From assembly GCA_028023455.1 (NCBI GenBank), contig JAQFVV010012508.1, forward strand, positions 3,655,877 through 3,719,876: a DNA stretch of 64,000 bases, read 5' to 3'. The translations under genes were made by a program, and so were the position numbers. The notes below the pieces were generated by a model, which did no database searches, was not told the DNA's origin, and was given only the letters and a program-made list of their open reading frames with translations. This stretch comes from Epiperipatus broadwayi. Taxonomy: Eukaryota; Onychophora; Udeonychophora; Euonychophora; Peripatidae. Positions 31,696 through 44,459 of this stretch are shown here, piece by piece. Each line of letters opens with the position of its first letter. The first letter of the stretch is position 1.

Positions 31696-34600
31696 TCAGA
31701 GCTTTTTACTTTAATCCAAAAGTTTGAATGGGATGAAGGAGTCTTATAGAGTGTGTTTTTATTTATCACTGCCTGTGACCGGGGTTAAATTTTGGTGGAG
31801 ATAGGAAATTACTTTAGAAGTTTCAAGCAGACTTAGAGTTTTTCAGAAATTGGCTTAACGTTGATGCAGTCAGCCATCCAATATTGAATGTTTATGACTA
31901 TTCTCAGCTGGAGGGTAAGGGCCCCATGATAAACGATCTTGATCAAATTAGTTTTGATATGCACAAATGAAAACAAAAATAAATAATAATTGTAATATTT
32001 GATTAGGCTCTGAAAATAATTAATATCTAAATTCTTGAAGTTTATCTGCTGTGAATTATTATGGTAATTGGGTTTTATTTTTGTGAATATTACTGCTATA
32101 GGATGGAATCATATTTAGATAGTGAAGTTATTCTTAATAAGTCAGGAATGGAAAGGAAAGACTAGATTGATATTACATGACTTTCAGAAAATATATATGC
32201 CAACCAAAATAAAAATTATGAATGCAGTGATTTGAATAAAGGAGTTATTGAATTGGATACAGATTGGTTATTTCACTAGAAATTATATGTGTAAACCAGT
32301 CAGTCAAATTGATTAGAAGTTAATAATTGGATCTTTTTATGCAACACAAAAAATATTAATTATTAAATAATGTCTCAATATAAATATTAGACTGGATGTG
32401 ATATTTTTGCTACACTATACACAGAGATTGTTACTGGAGTATTTAAAAGAAAAATGAATACTAATGAAAATTAGTTTCATTGCATTCCATATAAGAGAGC
32501 ATTAAAACGTAAAGAACATTTCAGTAAATATAAATAATATCTCTCATATGGAAACTTTCTTCAAACAATAAATTATATTGTTTATAGTAGTCTTTAGTCA
32601 GCCATAACAAATTAATGCGGTATTAATTCTAAGGAATTTGGATCAAAATAAAATTTGAAAAACCTATGTTTTAATTTGCTTTATTTATTATGTCCATTGT
32701 ATCGTCTATAAAATGACATTTAATTGATACTGCTCTGTAGAATACATTAACTTAAAATTCGTGCTGTATAAGATAAAAGAAAGAATTAATACTATAACTT
32801 AGGAAGAACTTCTACACCCATTTGGTAAAAATATGATTTGTGAAAACTTTTATAATTTAAGGAATCTGAAACATTTATATTACATTGTAAATAAATTAAT
32901 TGCTAATAAATTTAATTAATACTTATTCATTATGAAAATTGCTTAATAGTTGTACAGGTAGATGATTTTCTGGATAAATAACCATGTGGTGTCATTGGTT
33001 ATGCTGAAGAATCAACTGCAAATTGAGCCGTCATCCATTTTTAATGTTATGATGAATTCTTTCCTAGGGCAAGATTTTGTTAGCCAGATCATATGTATAC
33101 CAGATAGCTAATGTAGTATATTATTAATAATGGGAGTCAAATATATTGAATTATTATGATGTTGAAATGTACAGACATCCTAAATGATATCTATATATGC
33201 TGGTCCCAAAATATTTTTTTGTGATATGGATTCCTAGTGAATATTAGATAAAGAACAGAACTAATTTTTAATTAATATATTAATGTTTTATTTATTTGAC
33301 AACTGTTTCTAATATCTCTTTGTTTTTTGTATGTTTTTTAAAATGTGATGAAGCTTTTACATATGAATTCTTGAGATTTCCATTATTGTAGTCCATCCAT
33401 CTTTTCAATTTTTTCCCCATAGAACTATTTTTATATATATATATAAAGTATAATTTATGACTTAGTATTATGATTTTCAATGAATAGTGATGTTGGATCT
33501 TTTGTAATATCAATTTGTTGTTTTGTTTTTTCTTCAATAAATATCTAGCAGTCATTTCTTATACTATAGTTTAGATGTATTTGGTTACATTGGTTATTTA
33601 TAATCCTGTTATGAGACTTGGTATGCAATGGTAACTATGAGTTTTATACTATTGTCTAACCTATGAATATGAGACAATGACTTTGATATAGCCCATATGA
33701 TGACATAACACATGAGCATGAATAATAGCCATGGCACTGAATAAGAAAGGAATATATATTATATTCTAAGAAAACAATGCATATATTATCACTGCTGATA
33801 TGTAATGTAAATACATATTTTAGTTATGTAATTCTTTATTTTGTACTTGTTTAGTACATGATTTTATATATGCATGATAAGTCCAAAATATTTGGATATT
33901 AGAATCATACAAAATGAATTTTGTATCAGCAAACTATTTGTCTGGTAATTACAAAAAAAAGAACCATAATTTCTACATTTTGAACCATCTGTCGGCCATT
34001 TTTGGTCACATATTCGCTATTTTATGCTTATTTTATCGTAAATTCGTAGCTTTATTGGTATTTAAAATTTTAATTCCCCCAAAATCCACTTTTGGCCATA
34101 TTTTTTGTAAAAAATTGCTTTCTCATTGCGGTCTTTTGTTAATACCACCAAACATCACATGATCACAATTTTTTATGCTGGCTCATAACTGTTATTAAAA
34201 CAGTCAAAACTCTCTATACAGTAGTTGTTATATAGTCCCACTTCTTTTTTCTTATAAGGTGCTGCTAAGTACTAACTGTCAACTTTGGCCATTGTTCTCC
34301 AGGTGTTTCTAACTGTCAAAGTCAGAAATCAAACCAAAATGCTTTATACTTTTGTGATCGATTTTGAATGTAAATAAATATATTTCTCGTAATTTTTTAC
34401 ATTGATAATTAAGTTTTTACATTAATTTATGTAAATGTAAACTTTGATTCAAAATTTTTTAACTTTTACAAGAAAATTAATCAAGGGAAAGTGAATAGGC
34501 TTGACTGCTATTCATGACAAGTGAATAATGTTGAATGCTATTTGCATATCAATGACATTCGGTGATAACTATCAAAATGCAACTATTTTTCATAAATATT

Positions 34601-37339
34601 TATGTATTTTATGATTACTTTTCACACTATATTGACTATTAATGTGGCTAGATTTAGATTTTTATTTAAAATATTTTAAACGAAGAAAAGACAACAGAAA
34701 TGAATAATTTCTAAGACACAAGAAATCACTGATGATTTCACATAATAATTGGTTGAAATATATTTTTTTTTGTTTTACTGCATGCTATTTTTCATTTTTT
34801 TTTTTTATATTTTTCTTCAGTTATTAACATTATTTAAAATTTTTCTTTATATTTAATGGATATGAATGTAAAATAATTCAATTTTAGAAGCTAAATTAAA
34901 ACAATTCTGATTATTGTATATTAATATACTTCTGAAAGGAAACAGGCTAGATCCAGATTTAACAAATGAAATCACTCAAATTTTTACTCAAGCTGGCCAA
35001 TAAGAAAATTAGACAGTCAAAAGATTTTAAAAAAAAATCTATTCAAGTTATTAAAATATTTATAAAAATATAAATATTGTATCTGTATACACAAACACAC
35101 ATGTATATATATATACACGCATTAAACTCATCATTCTCTGTAGTTTATTTTTTATTAATTACTGAATCACAATTTTGAAACATACTATCAATATTCAGGT
35201 AAAAATACTTAGAAGAAGGGATTTTTTTTTTGATTAGTCAATTTTTATTTATTGCTTACATATATTGGTTAATAAACATGGGCGTAAACATAGAAATATA
35301 AATTGTAAACAGTCTTGAAATAGAATTGTGCAAGACAAGAGTTTAACAACAGTCTTTAACAGTGAAGGAGAAGAAGACAGTTCTTATTACTTTTGCCCAT
35401 CTCTGGCCTATGAGTTTTTTTTACGCATGATCGGATCTTAAATTTTTTTTTACCCAGCTTGAATTCAAATTCAAGTCATGGAAATGGAAAATGGATACAC
35501 TATTACTATACTATGGACTTTGTGTAGATATATGGATAAAATTCATTTAATAAAATGATATACTAAACAAAGTGTGTAATTTTAGTGTTTCTTGGAGGTA
35601 AAAAGGAAAACAAGATATCCTGATTCATTCGTGATTTAGTACTTGTTATCTTAGTTGTTGTTTATTAAGATTGAGATAGGCAAATTGAGTCTAATATAAT
35701 AATCTCCCTTTTTTTTTCTGAAGCAAGCATAAGCAGTCACCCATTTCAAATACGTCTCTTTTGTCAATTAAAAATCATGAAATGATGAGAGTAAAGAAGA
35801 AAGAAGGAAATTAGACAAAACTGTATCTGATTAATTAAGATTTTTTTTTGCAAAATTATATTTATATAAAGAAATTAAATTTTAACAGATTTGTTTTGAA
35901 TATAACTTGAATTTAATTATATACTGAGAGATTTTAAACTAAACCGAATAAAAAAAAGCTTGTAATCTTTATTTTTGTGAAATATAATAGTAGAAGAATT
36001 CTTATAATCAAGTGATATTACTTTACTTTAAAAATGTATTTATTTCTAAAAATTTCCAACATTTTTGATGCTAAAATATCATTATTATATTTTAAAATTT
36101 CCCAAATATTCAATGAGGGTCAGGTATCTTTCTATTTTAAGTTTACATAGAATTTTTAATTCTCAAACTGGATATCTATTCAAATTTAAGAATATCAATA
36201 GTACTTAAATAAGGCTATAACCTTAGTACATGCGCCTTGAATGCTTAATTTATTACTAGAGAGACATTTACAAATCTAAACGCAAAATTCGACTTTATAA
36301 AGGTAAGAGCGTCTCTCTTATCTTCAATATATTTTTCTAATTATATTCGCAAATCTAAAGCATTTTGATTTTGGGAGTGTGAAGCTAATAAATTCTTCAC
36401 TGATTAAGTCCACTATATCTGTTAAACATTAACGATAGCGAAATCTTACAAGTTAATAGTCAGATCTTAAATTTAGAAATATTTTGAATCAATTTAAAGT
36501 TATAAATATTAATTATTATATATTATACTGGATGACTATACTTTAACCAATAGCACTGCACTATTTGGTGAGGGCTTATCGCGAACGTCACACACAGTAA
36601 ATGAAAATTATTGTCCTATTACATGCATACGATTTTATTTCAAGTTCATTTACATTAGATATAATAAAATTTCCAATCTAATTACGTAGAAGACCAAACT
36701 GATAATAATTAGTTATATTTCCTAGTCACCTACTCCATAATTATTATTGCAAGAGATTGGCAAAGCCTGTATATTTTCTCATTTCTTTCTCTAGAGCATA
36801 TTTGTAAGGTCCGATTGATATCAGTCCTAAGTGCCAATTTCCTGAGAAATTATGCTCCAACTTTTAAAGATTGACAACAGTAGACAAACACTGATTTTTT
36901 AGATACTGTACGTTCCTACATTAAGTCTGACTTCGTTATACTTCTCAGGGCAATTGGTTTAACTAACAATATGTGATGAGTATGCAAGACAACGTCAATC
37001 TTGGGAAATACTTAATTATACAATAAGAAGGAGTAAAATCGACTAGGGGAATGATTGAATGCGTAAACTATATGTTTTAATACCTTGACATAATTTACTT
37101 ACTGAAAATATTCACATTTTCTTTTTCCAAAAATGATAATATATATATATATAATCACATGACTAAAGAAAAAAAACATCTCCAATCATTCATATCTAAA
37201 TATACCAGATATAACAATTAATAATGAAAGTAGTAAAAGGATCAGTATCCGATCTATAACCATATTTTAAACAAAGAAAACTATCTTTTGTCTGTCTGTT
37301 CTTCTATATTTATTCCAATTTCAATTATGTAATTTTTAT
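31696..37339. other. Long AT-rich non-coding stretch
   Basis: 5.6 kb without a supported gene. 34160-34225 holds a scrap of family 1 arm (ATCACATGATCAC, TAACTGTTATTAAAACAG.CAAAACTC). 35090-35115 and 37139-37153 are AT/GT microsatellites. The rest has no visible repeat structure. Confidence 0.55.
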
Positions 37340-37715
37340 AAATATTTGAAAACCAGGCACTCTTCACAAACCTGGGAGCTTTAATTGTATGTATAGCGGG
37401 TTGAACTCAGATTTTCAAGCATCCTTCAACTATCCACACTATCTTATGCAACTGATACACATGACCACACACATGTAGAAACGATCAATAATCACCAATG
37501 TGCGTATTTCATGCTAAACCAGCATTGATTATATATATATATGTGTGGGAGATGATAATCTGGACCAACTGATGAGTGCTGGTTTAGCATGAAATACGTA
37601 TATTGGTGATTATTTATCTTTTCTATATGTGTGTGGTCATGTGTATCAGTTGCATAAGATAGTGTGGATAGTTAAAGGATGCTTGAAAATCCAAGTTCAA
37701 ACCCCTATACTTCTA
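37340..37715. repeat. Head-to-head pair of hammerhead family 2 repeats
   Basis: The left half is the inverse of the right half (TGAACTCAGATTTTCAAGCATC against GATGCTTGAAAATCCAAGTTC). The left ribozyme has lost its CTGATGA through a deletion at about 37527-37530. The right one is intact. The spacer here is a short AT microsatellite, in contrast to the 80-bp body spacer of the 18.1-18.6 kb pair. Confidence 0.8.
37564..37607 (+). ncRNA. Hammerhead ribozyme, type I, family 2 (palindromic stem III)
   Basis: Stem I ACCAA (37564-37568) pairs with TTGGT (37603-37607). CTGATGA is 37569-37575. Stem II is GTGCT-GGTTT-AGCAT (first pair G-U), and GAAA is 37591-37594. ATACGTAT (37594-37601) is self-complementary and the cleavage triplet ATA ends at 37602. 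All invariant core residues are present. As a monomer stem III is 3 bp closed by CG. As a dimer it becomes an 8-bp duplex. Confidence 0.8.
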
Positions 37716-38234
37716 ATTTATATACGTATATAGAGCCTGCATAAGAATTTTTTTTTTGCAATGTATTGAAAATTTTAATTATGTTTCATATTTTATAGTT
37801 AGACGGATTCAGTTATATATATATAATTTATGATTGCAATTTAGGTTATAAGAAATGAGTTTTATAGAGGTTTTTTTTTTTTTTTTATCTTGTACTTTAT
37901 TGTAGGATTTCTTCAAAAATTGATCAATAAAAAGTTATTAGGAGATTGCAGTTTTATCAGCATGAGTGAAGCCCATTTGTATCTAATAGCATAAGTAAAT
38001 TGTTTGTGCCATTAGCTAGTCTGCAGAAATATAAAAAGATGATCGTGCAATTATTGAACTTTCTTTGCCTTGGACTAAATAATTGATATTTATCTATTTA
38101 TACATATATTTAAACTTAAAAAAAAAAAATTGGAGAAATAAAAAATGGATATAAATGTTATAAAGTTATATACGATAAAAAAAAAACTATAAATACTGTT
38201 TTATGTAATTAGCCTATTCATTTAGTGTACGGAA

Positions 38235-38462
38235 TGTTTTTTTTTTTTTTAAGTAAATAGAGGGCTTTGGATTTAGGATGTTCCAGTCTATAATCGTCCT
38301 TCCCCTCCATCTTAAACAACCGACACCCACGATTACATGCTTGCGAAAAAAATAGATGATCTCCAGTATACGTATTTCGTCATATGTGTCGGTTGTTTGA
38401 GATGGAGGGGAGGACGAATGTTGACTGAAAAATCCTAAGTTCAGACCCCTCTATTTACTAAT
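38235..38462. repeat. Foldback with a hammerhead family 2 remnant
   Basis: Arms CCTTCCCCTCCATCTTAAAC (about 38298-38320) and GTTTGAGATGGAGGGGAGGA (about 38393-38413) are inverted. On the minus strand the loop carries GACGAAATACGTATACTGG, the 3' half of a family 2 type hammerhead (GAAA, ATACGTAT, CTGG). The CTGATGA half is absent. Confidence 0.6.
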
Positions 38463-41393
38463 ACTGCTTTATTAATCACTTTTGTTATTTGTCCATGCTT
38501 TATATATATAAGTTAAGTAATCAATTTTCACTTATTTTATAGAAATTGTTTCATTTGATTGAAATTAATTAAGGCAATGCATATATAACGGAATTAATTG
38601 TTTAGATTAAGAAAAAAAAAACTTTTTTACCTCATAATCCGAAGTCAGTAGCATTTATACAAAAAAATTGCATGCTGTTATAGCATATGATTTACTTAAA
38701 CTTGATAGATCTACCTGCCAGATGCTGCCATTTACGAGAAATCAATGCAAAAAAATCCATAAATAAAGAGTACATATTTATTGAATTTACTAAGCAGCAT
38801 TTTAGCCCGTGAAGCGGTCGTAATTGGTGGTAATAAGTGTATCCAATAAAAGCAATAAGAAAAGTAATATATAACATTAAATTTAAATATTTCTTTTTAA
38901 TGTAGATCTTGTTTGAAAATAAATTGATTTCACAAGCAAAGCAATACCGAAAATAATCCATTAGAAAGTAACTGACACTTTAATAAGTATCCTAAATAAA
39001 ATCAATTCGTAAGAAATGAGATGTAAATATGAGAGCAAATGTAGAATGAATAAGCCTTATTTCATATTTTGCTTTAAAACTAATTTTTAAGGAGAAGTGT
39101 GAGCATTTTAATAAGAAACATTCCAAAAAGTAATCTATTTATGACATTAAATGTTTTAAATAAAAGCGTGAAAATAATTTATGTTAAAAACATTAAAGAT
39201 AAAGAAATTTATCACTATTTTAAAAACAATAAAAATGTCAATTCTTAAATTTTGAAATTAATAAATTCTGTGAAAATTGCAAATATAAATTATATATATA
39301 AATGAATTAATCTGAATATAAAAATGTGAAATAATTTCAAATTTCATTGCATTGCAACAAATATATATATATTTCTAATTTAAAGCATGCAGTCTCTATT
39401 GTAACAGTATGGATATAGTGGTCTCACAAGTCGGGTGACAATTGTAACTGTACAGAAAATAGGGGGTAATAAGAGAGAATCTGATGTTACAATGTTCCAC
39501 AATTGGGTAGCCATTTGTAACAGTACACCACATGGGCTGAATTATGAAATGGAAAACTATCATCATCCCCAAATAAGCAAAAATATAAAATTAAATATAA
39601 AAGGAATGATACTGAGAGATTAGTACAGAATTAACTATAAATTTACCAGCATTATGAAAAAGTAATAATCATTCATCATCATGTGTGACCAACAATAAAA
39701 AATAAATCAATAGTCAGTCAATCTTGTCAAAGTGGTCCACTATAATCCAGGCTAATTATTTAGCCCTGCCAAACCTAAGGCATGAATACAAACAATAATT
39801 ATCTGGGTGAACATACTTAGGTGCTACTCCATCAAAATATAACACTAAGTTAAATAATGCTGAGATACTAAGAACATCCTGACCATTATCAATCTTCTTG
39901 CCATTTAGTACCATTAAATTATAAACTAAATTTCTAAAGAAATAATAAATAAAATGAAATGTAGTGCATGGATTTTAAAATATATTCCTTTGTGTAAGTC
40001 CAGGATTAGAGAAGTAATGAAATTATTATCCACTGGATGTCCATAACACTAAATATATACTCCTACTCCATATAACTGTTATGCACAAATCTAGCTTGGG
40101 AAGCAAGAACTGTATAAACTTCTACTGTGAGCATGAGATAAATAAATAACTAAAACAGCTTATTCTAAATCACTTTAAATAATTCCTAGGTATCCTCTAC
40201 TATAAGTAAATAGTTTCATTGGGATTGTTTTAAAAAAATCCCATAGCATTAAGCTGTCATGAAATAATGTCACACCCATTGTAATTTATAAAATAGTAAT
40301 TGGATAGAATAAAGAAATTAAGACTAAATATTTTTTTAAAGTTATTTAATAACTCATTGATTATCAATAAACAAAAACAATGACATGATGTATGAAATTT
40401 TAAACATTTATTTGATCAAGAAATATATTTTCATAAAAAATATATTAACCAATCAGTTGATTTTTATTCATAAATTAACTTAATTCATTATTTCTTTAAA
40501 GTGACTAAGATTTGGAAAAACAATATTTTCAAAATCAAAGATAACAATCTTTGATTTAGCTTAATTAACCTGTTGTTAAGTTTTTAAGAGAGAAAATGAG
40601 TGAAACGATGAACACATGATTCAAAAATAAATAAATAAATTTATAAAAAATTTCTAAAAAACTATTTCATAATTTTAAAGATAAAATTGATTGGATTTTT
40701 TTAAAAAAAAGTTTCACAATTAACTTAATGAAAATATTTAAAATTATCAATTCTTACAATAACAACATTTTTTTAAAAATAAAATTTAGTATTAAACACA
40801 TACAAAATACCTCCCAACCATATTTTTTTCCCCTTGGAGTCCTTCCCAATTATAATTTCCAGTTCGAGTTGTTTTGTTTTGAAAGCTTCCACATACGAGT
40901 ATGTCTAAGTTATTTTTTTTCCAGTGAATATTATTTCATTTTCAACTTAATATTTTCTTTTAATTAATATCCCAGATAAGACTAACACAGACAGAGACTC
41001 GTACTCTTGATTGCAGATTACTTTAGGAATCAATTTCTTTTATTCCAGTAAAGGCAGGTTACATGGAGCAAGATGATGTCTAGATTTTAGCTGAATTTAG
41101 CACATGGTTTACATTGTATAAACCATTTTATGACTAAACTCATAGTATGGTAAAAGGTTGATTAAAACTTCTGCTAGTCTATATAACAGCTTAGTAAAAA
41201 TTTCTGCTTTATTATATAACATCTTGGTAAAGACTTACTTTGTTCTTCCTTATCAGCTGAATTAGGGCTTGACTACTCTCTCTTCTAAGTTAGGAATATC
41301 TACTTTCTTACCAGACATTTAGGTCTTCTGATTTATTCATATCCCATTATTTTTTCTGGAACAATCTTGCCTGCAAGCCAATCACAATTTGTC
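38463..41393. other. AT-rich non-coding stretch
   Basis: No supported gene. 39420-39620 and 39700-39900 are less AT-rich, and 40975-41390 is a relatively complex stretch. None shows recognisable protein similarity or terminal repeats. Confidence 0.5.
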
Positions 41394-41518
41394 TCCAACA
41401 TGATAGTTTTTATAACAGCTAATTAGATAATTTTTATAAATACAATAATTGTTCATTGTCTCCAACATGATAGTTTTTATAACAGCTAATTAAATAATTT
41501 TTATAAATACAATTCTTC
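41394..41518 (+). repeat. 67-bp tandem duplication
   Basis: CTCCAACATGATAGTTTTTA through AAATACAAT occurs twice, offset 67 bp (TGATAGTTTT at 41401 and 41468), with one A/G difference (TTAGATAAT/TTAAATAAT). Confidence 0.9.
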
Positions 41519-42344
41519 AATTATTTCTCTTCTTAATCATAGACATTGAAAAACAAGTCAAGAACTTAAATTAACATCATAAAATTAGTAACATTACTTT
41601 CCAATTATTTTTTTTTTTTTGCAAAAGAAAAATAAGATAATTAGTTAATTATACTGATTTGATTTTTTGCATTGAGGAAATAAAAAGAGAAAAGAAAAAA
41701 ACAACTGACTAATTAAAAATAAAATTTACCAAATGTATTGACATTGGTTTTTTTAAAAAAATACTATTAAAAATAAAACCTTTTCTTTTTTAAGGTTACA
41801 ATTAATATCTATTAAATAATTTACAAAAAAAGAGAAAATTATTTTTTTCTATTCGTACATTTTCATATTTTAAATTAAAACTACTAATTAATTTTGTTTA
41901 CTGAAGAGATAGGGTTAAAAAATTTATTTACATACTTTTACAATTTTCTCTCCCTTCTACAATCATTTATAACTCTTTATTAAAATATTTACATATTAAA
42001 ATCATATTATTATTTAACAAATTTAATATTTGAGAATTCTCATACTATCATATTGGGACTTAAAATATTTGTTAATTGAAAATCCATTATCGTTACAAAA
42101 AATATGCAGGGAAAATTAAATATTGTTTTACTCATTAATTAAATAACCCTAAACTAAACCTGAGGAACATGCTGCCAACTTATCTAATTATTTTTAATGC
42201 AGTTATGTAGTCAACTGGCTATATTGTATACATATAAAAATTAAATTATGAAATTGAAATAAATATAAAAGAACAGATAGACAAAAGACAGTCTTTGTTT
42301 AAAATATAGTTATAAAAATGTTAATGGTTTTATTTCTCAGGAGT

Positions 42345-42430
42345 TCATAAGAAGTTTGAGTGGGAGAATTGATCTTGGGATCTCCTGATCCCAAGTTGGA
42401 CACTATCAACTGTACCAAATCATGCAGGTT
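42345..42430 (-). repeat. tRNA-like repeat, family L, copy 1
   Basis: The minus strand reads ATTTGGTACAGTTGATAGTG (A-box-like), then an extended hairpin CTTGGGATC-AGGA-GATCCCAAG in the anticodon-arm position. It matches the two tandem copies at 43003-43245. No anticodon can be assigned. Confidence 0.45.
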
Positions 42431-42540
42431 AAAAAGTCATATGGCTATTTTATGTTTTCCTGAAGGTTTGTGATGATGGTGTTCTAGTTGTAAAAATTTG
42501 GTGTATTGGACTTTTTCCATCATCTAATATGTGTATTTAA

Positions 42541-42960
42541 TATCTTTAGAAAAATTTAACTTTATTTAAATATTCCAAATACATTCCACTGTTAGTAATA
42601 ACACATCAAACAAGTTAATATATGCACAATGTTTTGAGAGGTGTTATTCTCCCCTTTCCTTCAGATGTTGCTGACCTGACCAGTGACAGTACTAGCATGG
42701 GATCTTACCAACTTTGGTAGGATGGCTCAGTTGGTTAGAGTGTACCTTAAAATTTAACTCAAAAATCTAAGGGTCCAGGTTTGAATCCCATGCTAGCATT
42801 GTCACTGGTCAGGCCAGCAACACCCGAAGAAGAGGGGAGAATAATACCTCTCGAAACATTGTGCATGTAGTAACCTGTTGTGCTATCATTAACAGTTGAT
42901 TGTATTTGGAATATTTAAATAAAGTTAAATTTTTCTAAAGACATTCGATACACATATTAG
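42541..42960. repeat. Composite foldback: tRNA-like loop, hammerhead-like inner arms, palindrome-family outer arms
   Basis: Outer arms (TCTTTAGAAAAATTTAACTT at about 42543, inverse at about 42920-42945) belong to the 30583 palindrome family. Inner arms 42623-42701 and 42787-42865 are about 80-bp inverted repeats. Each carries a CYGAAGA...GGGGAGAATAA-ACCTCTC-RAAAC block, which is hammerhead-like: a stem II of 5 bp followed by GAAAC in the right arm, with core U4 changed to C. The 85-nt loop holds a tRNA-like A box (TGGCTCAGTTGG) and, at the start of the right arm, a B box (GGTTTGAATCC). Confidence 0.65.
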
Positions 42961-43002
42961 ATGATGGAAATAGTCTAATGTAAAAATACAAATATGGTTG
43001 TG

Positions 43003-43245
43003 TTGTTTGGAAGTTTATAAGAGGTTCGAATGCCAATCCTGAAAGCATGAGAATTATTCATGGGATCTCCCAATGCCAAGTCAGACATTAACAGCTGTGC
43101 CAAATTGTTCAGGGTAAAAAGACATGAGGCTGTTTTGTTTGGAAGTTCATAAGAGGTTCGAATGTCAATCCTGCAAGCTTCAGAATTGATTCTAGATTTT
43201 CCTGATCTTAAGTTCGATGCTCTACCCACTGTGTCAAAACATGCT
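43003..43245 (-). repeat. tRNA-like repeat, family L, tandem copies 2 and 3
   Basis: Two copies offset by 132 bp (TTGTTTGGAAGTT at 43003 and 43135). On the minus strand each begins with an A-box-like segment (GGCACAGCTGTTAATG, GACACAGTGGGTAGAGC), then ACTT-RR-AT...GAT, and ends CATTCGAACCTCTTATRAAC. The 92-codon minus-strand ORF across them reflects the repeat (IDIRTSYELPN, IGIRTSYKLPN), not a gene. Confidence 0.6.
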
Positions 43246-44103
43246 TTATGCATCTAATAATATGATACTGCTCTATTTATTCCTTTCATTACTTTTCTAT
43301 ATATTATGGTATTTTCTCACATATAATCTTGAAAGTGGGTGCTAATAATCCACAGAATGTCATAAGCGAATCAAAAGAGTATCCATTCTTGAATTTAAAT
43401 TGTAAATAGTGACAAATATATATATATTGGGTCAGAATGGACAGTACCTGTCATATATAGCCATATGCATTATGATATAAATGAATATTTCCTATATCAT
43501 AATAATCGTGCAATTGAGTATTTTTTTTGTTTATTTAAGGAAGAAAGAAAATTAAATAATGAACCCATGTTGTTTTATTGATTTCAAATATATGCTATTT
43601 ATTTAAAAAAAATAAATTAAATTTGATAGAATAAAAAGGATAAAATAATTGCTAGAACTAATAATTAATTATAAATGAGAAGGTATAGAATTAATATTTA
43701 CAGAATACACTCCAGTATTTAGTAGAATTTTATTTTACAAGAATCTAAACGTTATCATTCAAAATTTATAATAATTTTTAAATCAATTAAATTGGAAAAT
43801 TTATAATGTTTGAAAAACAAAATGAAGGTTATTGTAGTCGGTACCACTTTCAGAAATAAAAGTTTACTCTATAGATATTATTTTAACTTTTTTATATTAT
43901 TATTAATTTCAATTTTTGCTTCTGAGGTTTAGTTAGCATAAAGTATAGATAATAATGATTACTCATAGGAAACTATTCTTTAAATAATTAAATCAAGAGG
44001 AATATATATATATAGAATGCATTAAATAGGCTGGTTTAACAAATTAACATCATATTTATTAATTAATATAAAACAAAAAATTGATATACTGTATACTTGA
44101 TTA

Positions 44104-44188
44104 TCATTAAAAACCAGTCAATACTTAAATAATCCCAATATCAACAACAATCAACAATTTCAAACTGTTATCAAGGCAACCTCCTTTT
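44104..44188 (-). repeat. Short interspersed repeat D, copy 3
   Basis: Inverse of the copies at 3272 and 29948 (TTAAAAACCAGTCAATACTT, ATCAAGGCAACCTCC). Confidence 0.75.
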
Positions 44189-44459
44189 AACAATGCATGA
44201 TTATATATGTCTACATAATATATCTTTGTCAAATATAATTCCACTATATTATCCACCAATATCTGTGGAACTGTTATTCATTGAATTATGGGTCTTAAAT
44301 TTTATAAGAAATACTTTAGATTTGGCTATGAGTAATTTTAAAATTACTTTAATGCCCTCTCAAAAGGAGAAAAATTACTCTTCCTCAAAATTGTAAAGTG
44401 AAGGATGAAAACAACATCATATTTATTAATCAATGAGTAACCCTTATAAATTTATAAAT

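Noticed and set aside
36540-36600. CCAAT-like box and GC-richer segment as a host promoter
   Set aside because: A single weak word with no TATA box, exon or CpG cluster downstream.
42975-43253. 92-aa minus-strand ORF with an internal repeat as a protein gene
   Set aside because: The protein repeat mirrors a 132-bp tandem tRNA-like DNA repeat, and there is no domain or splice support.
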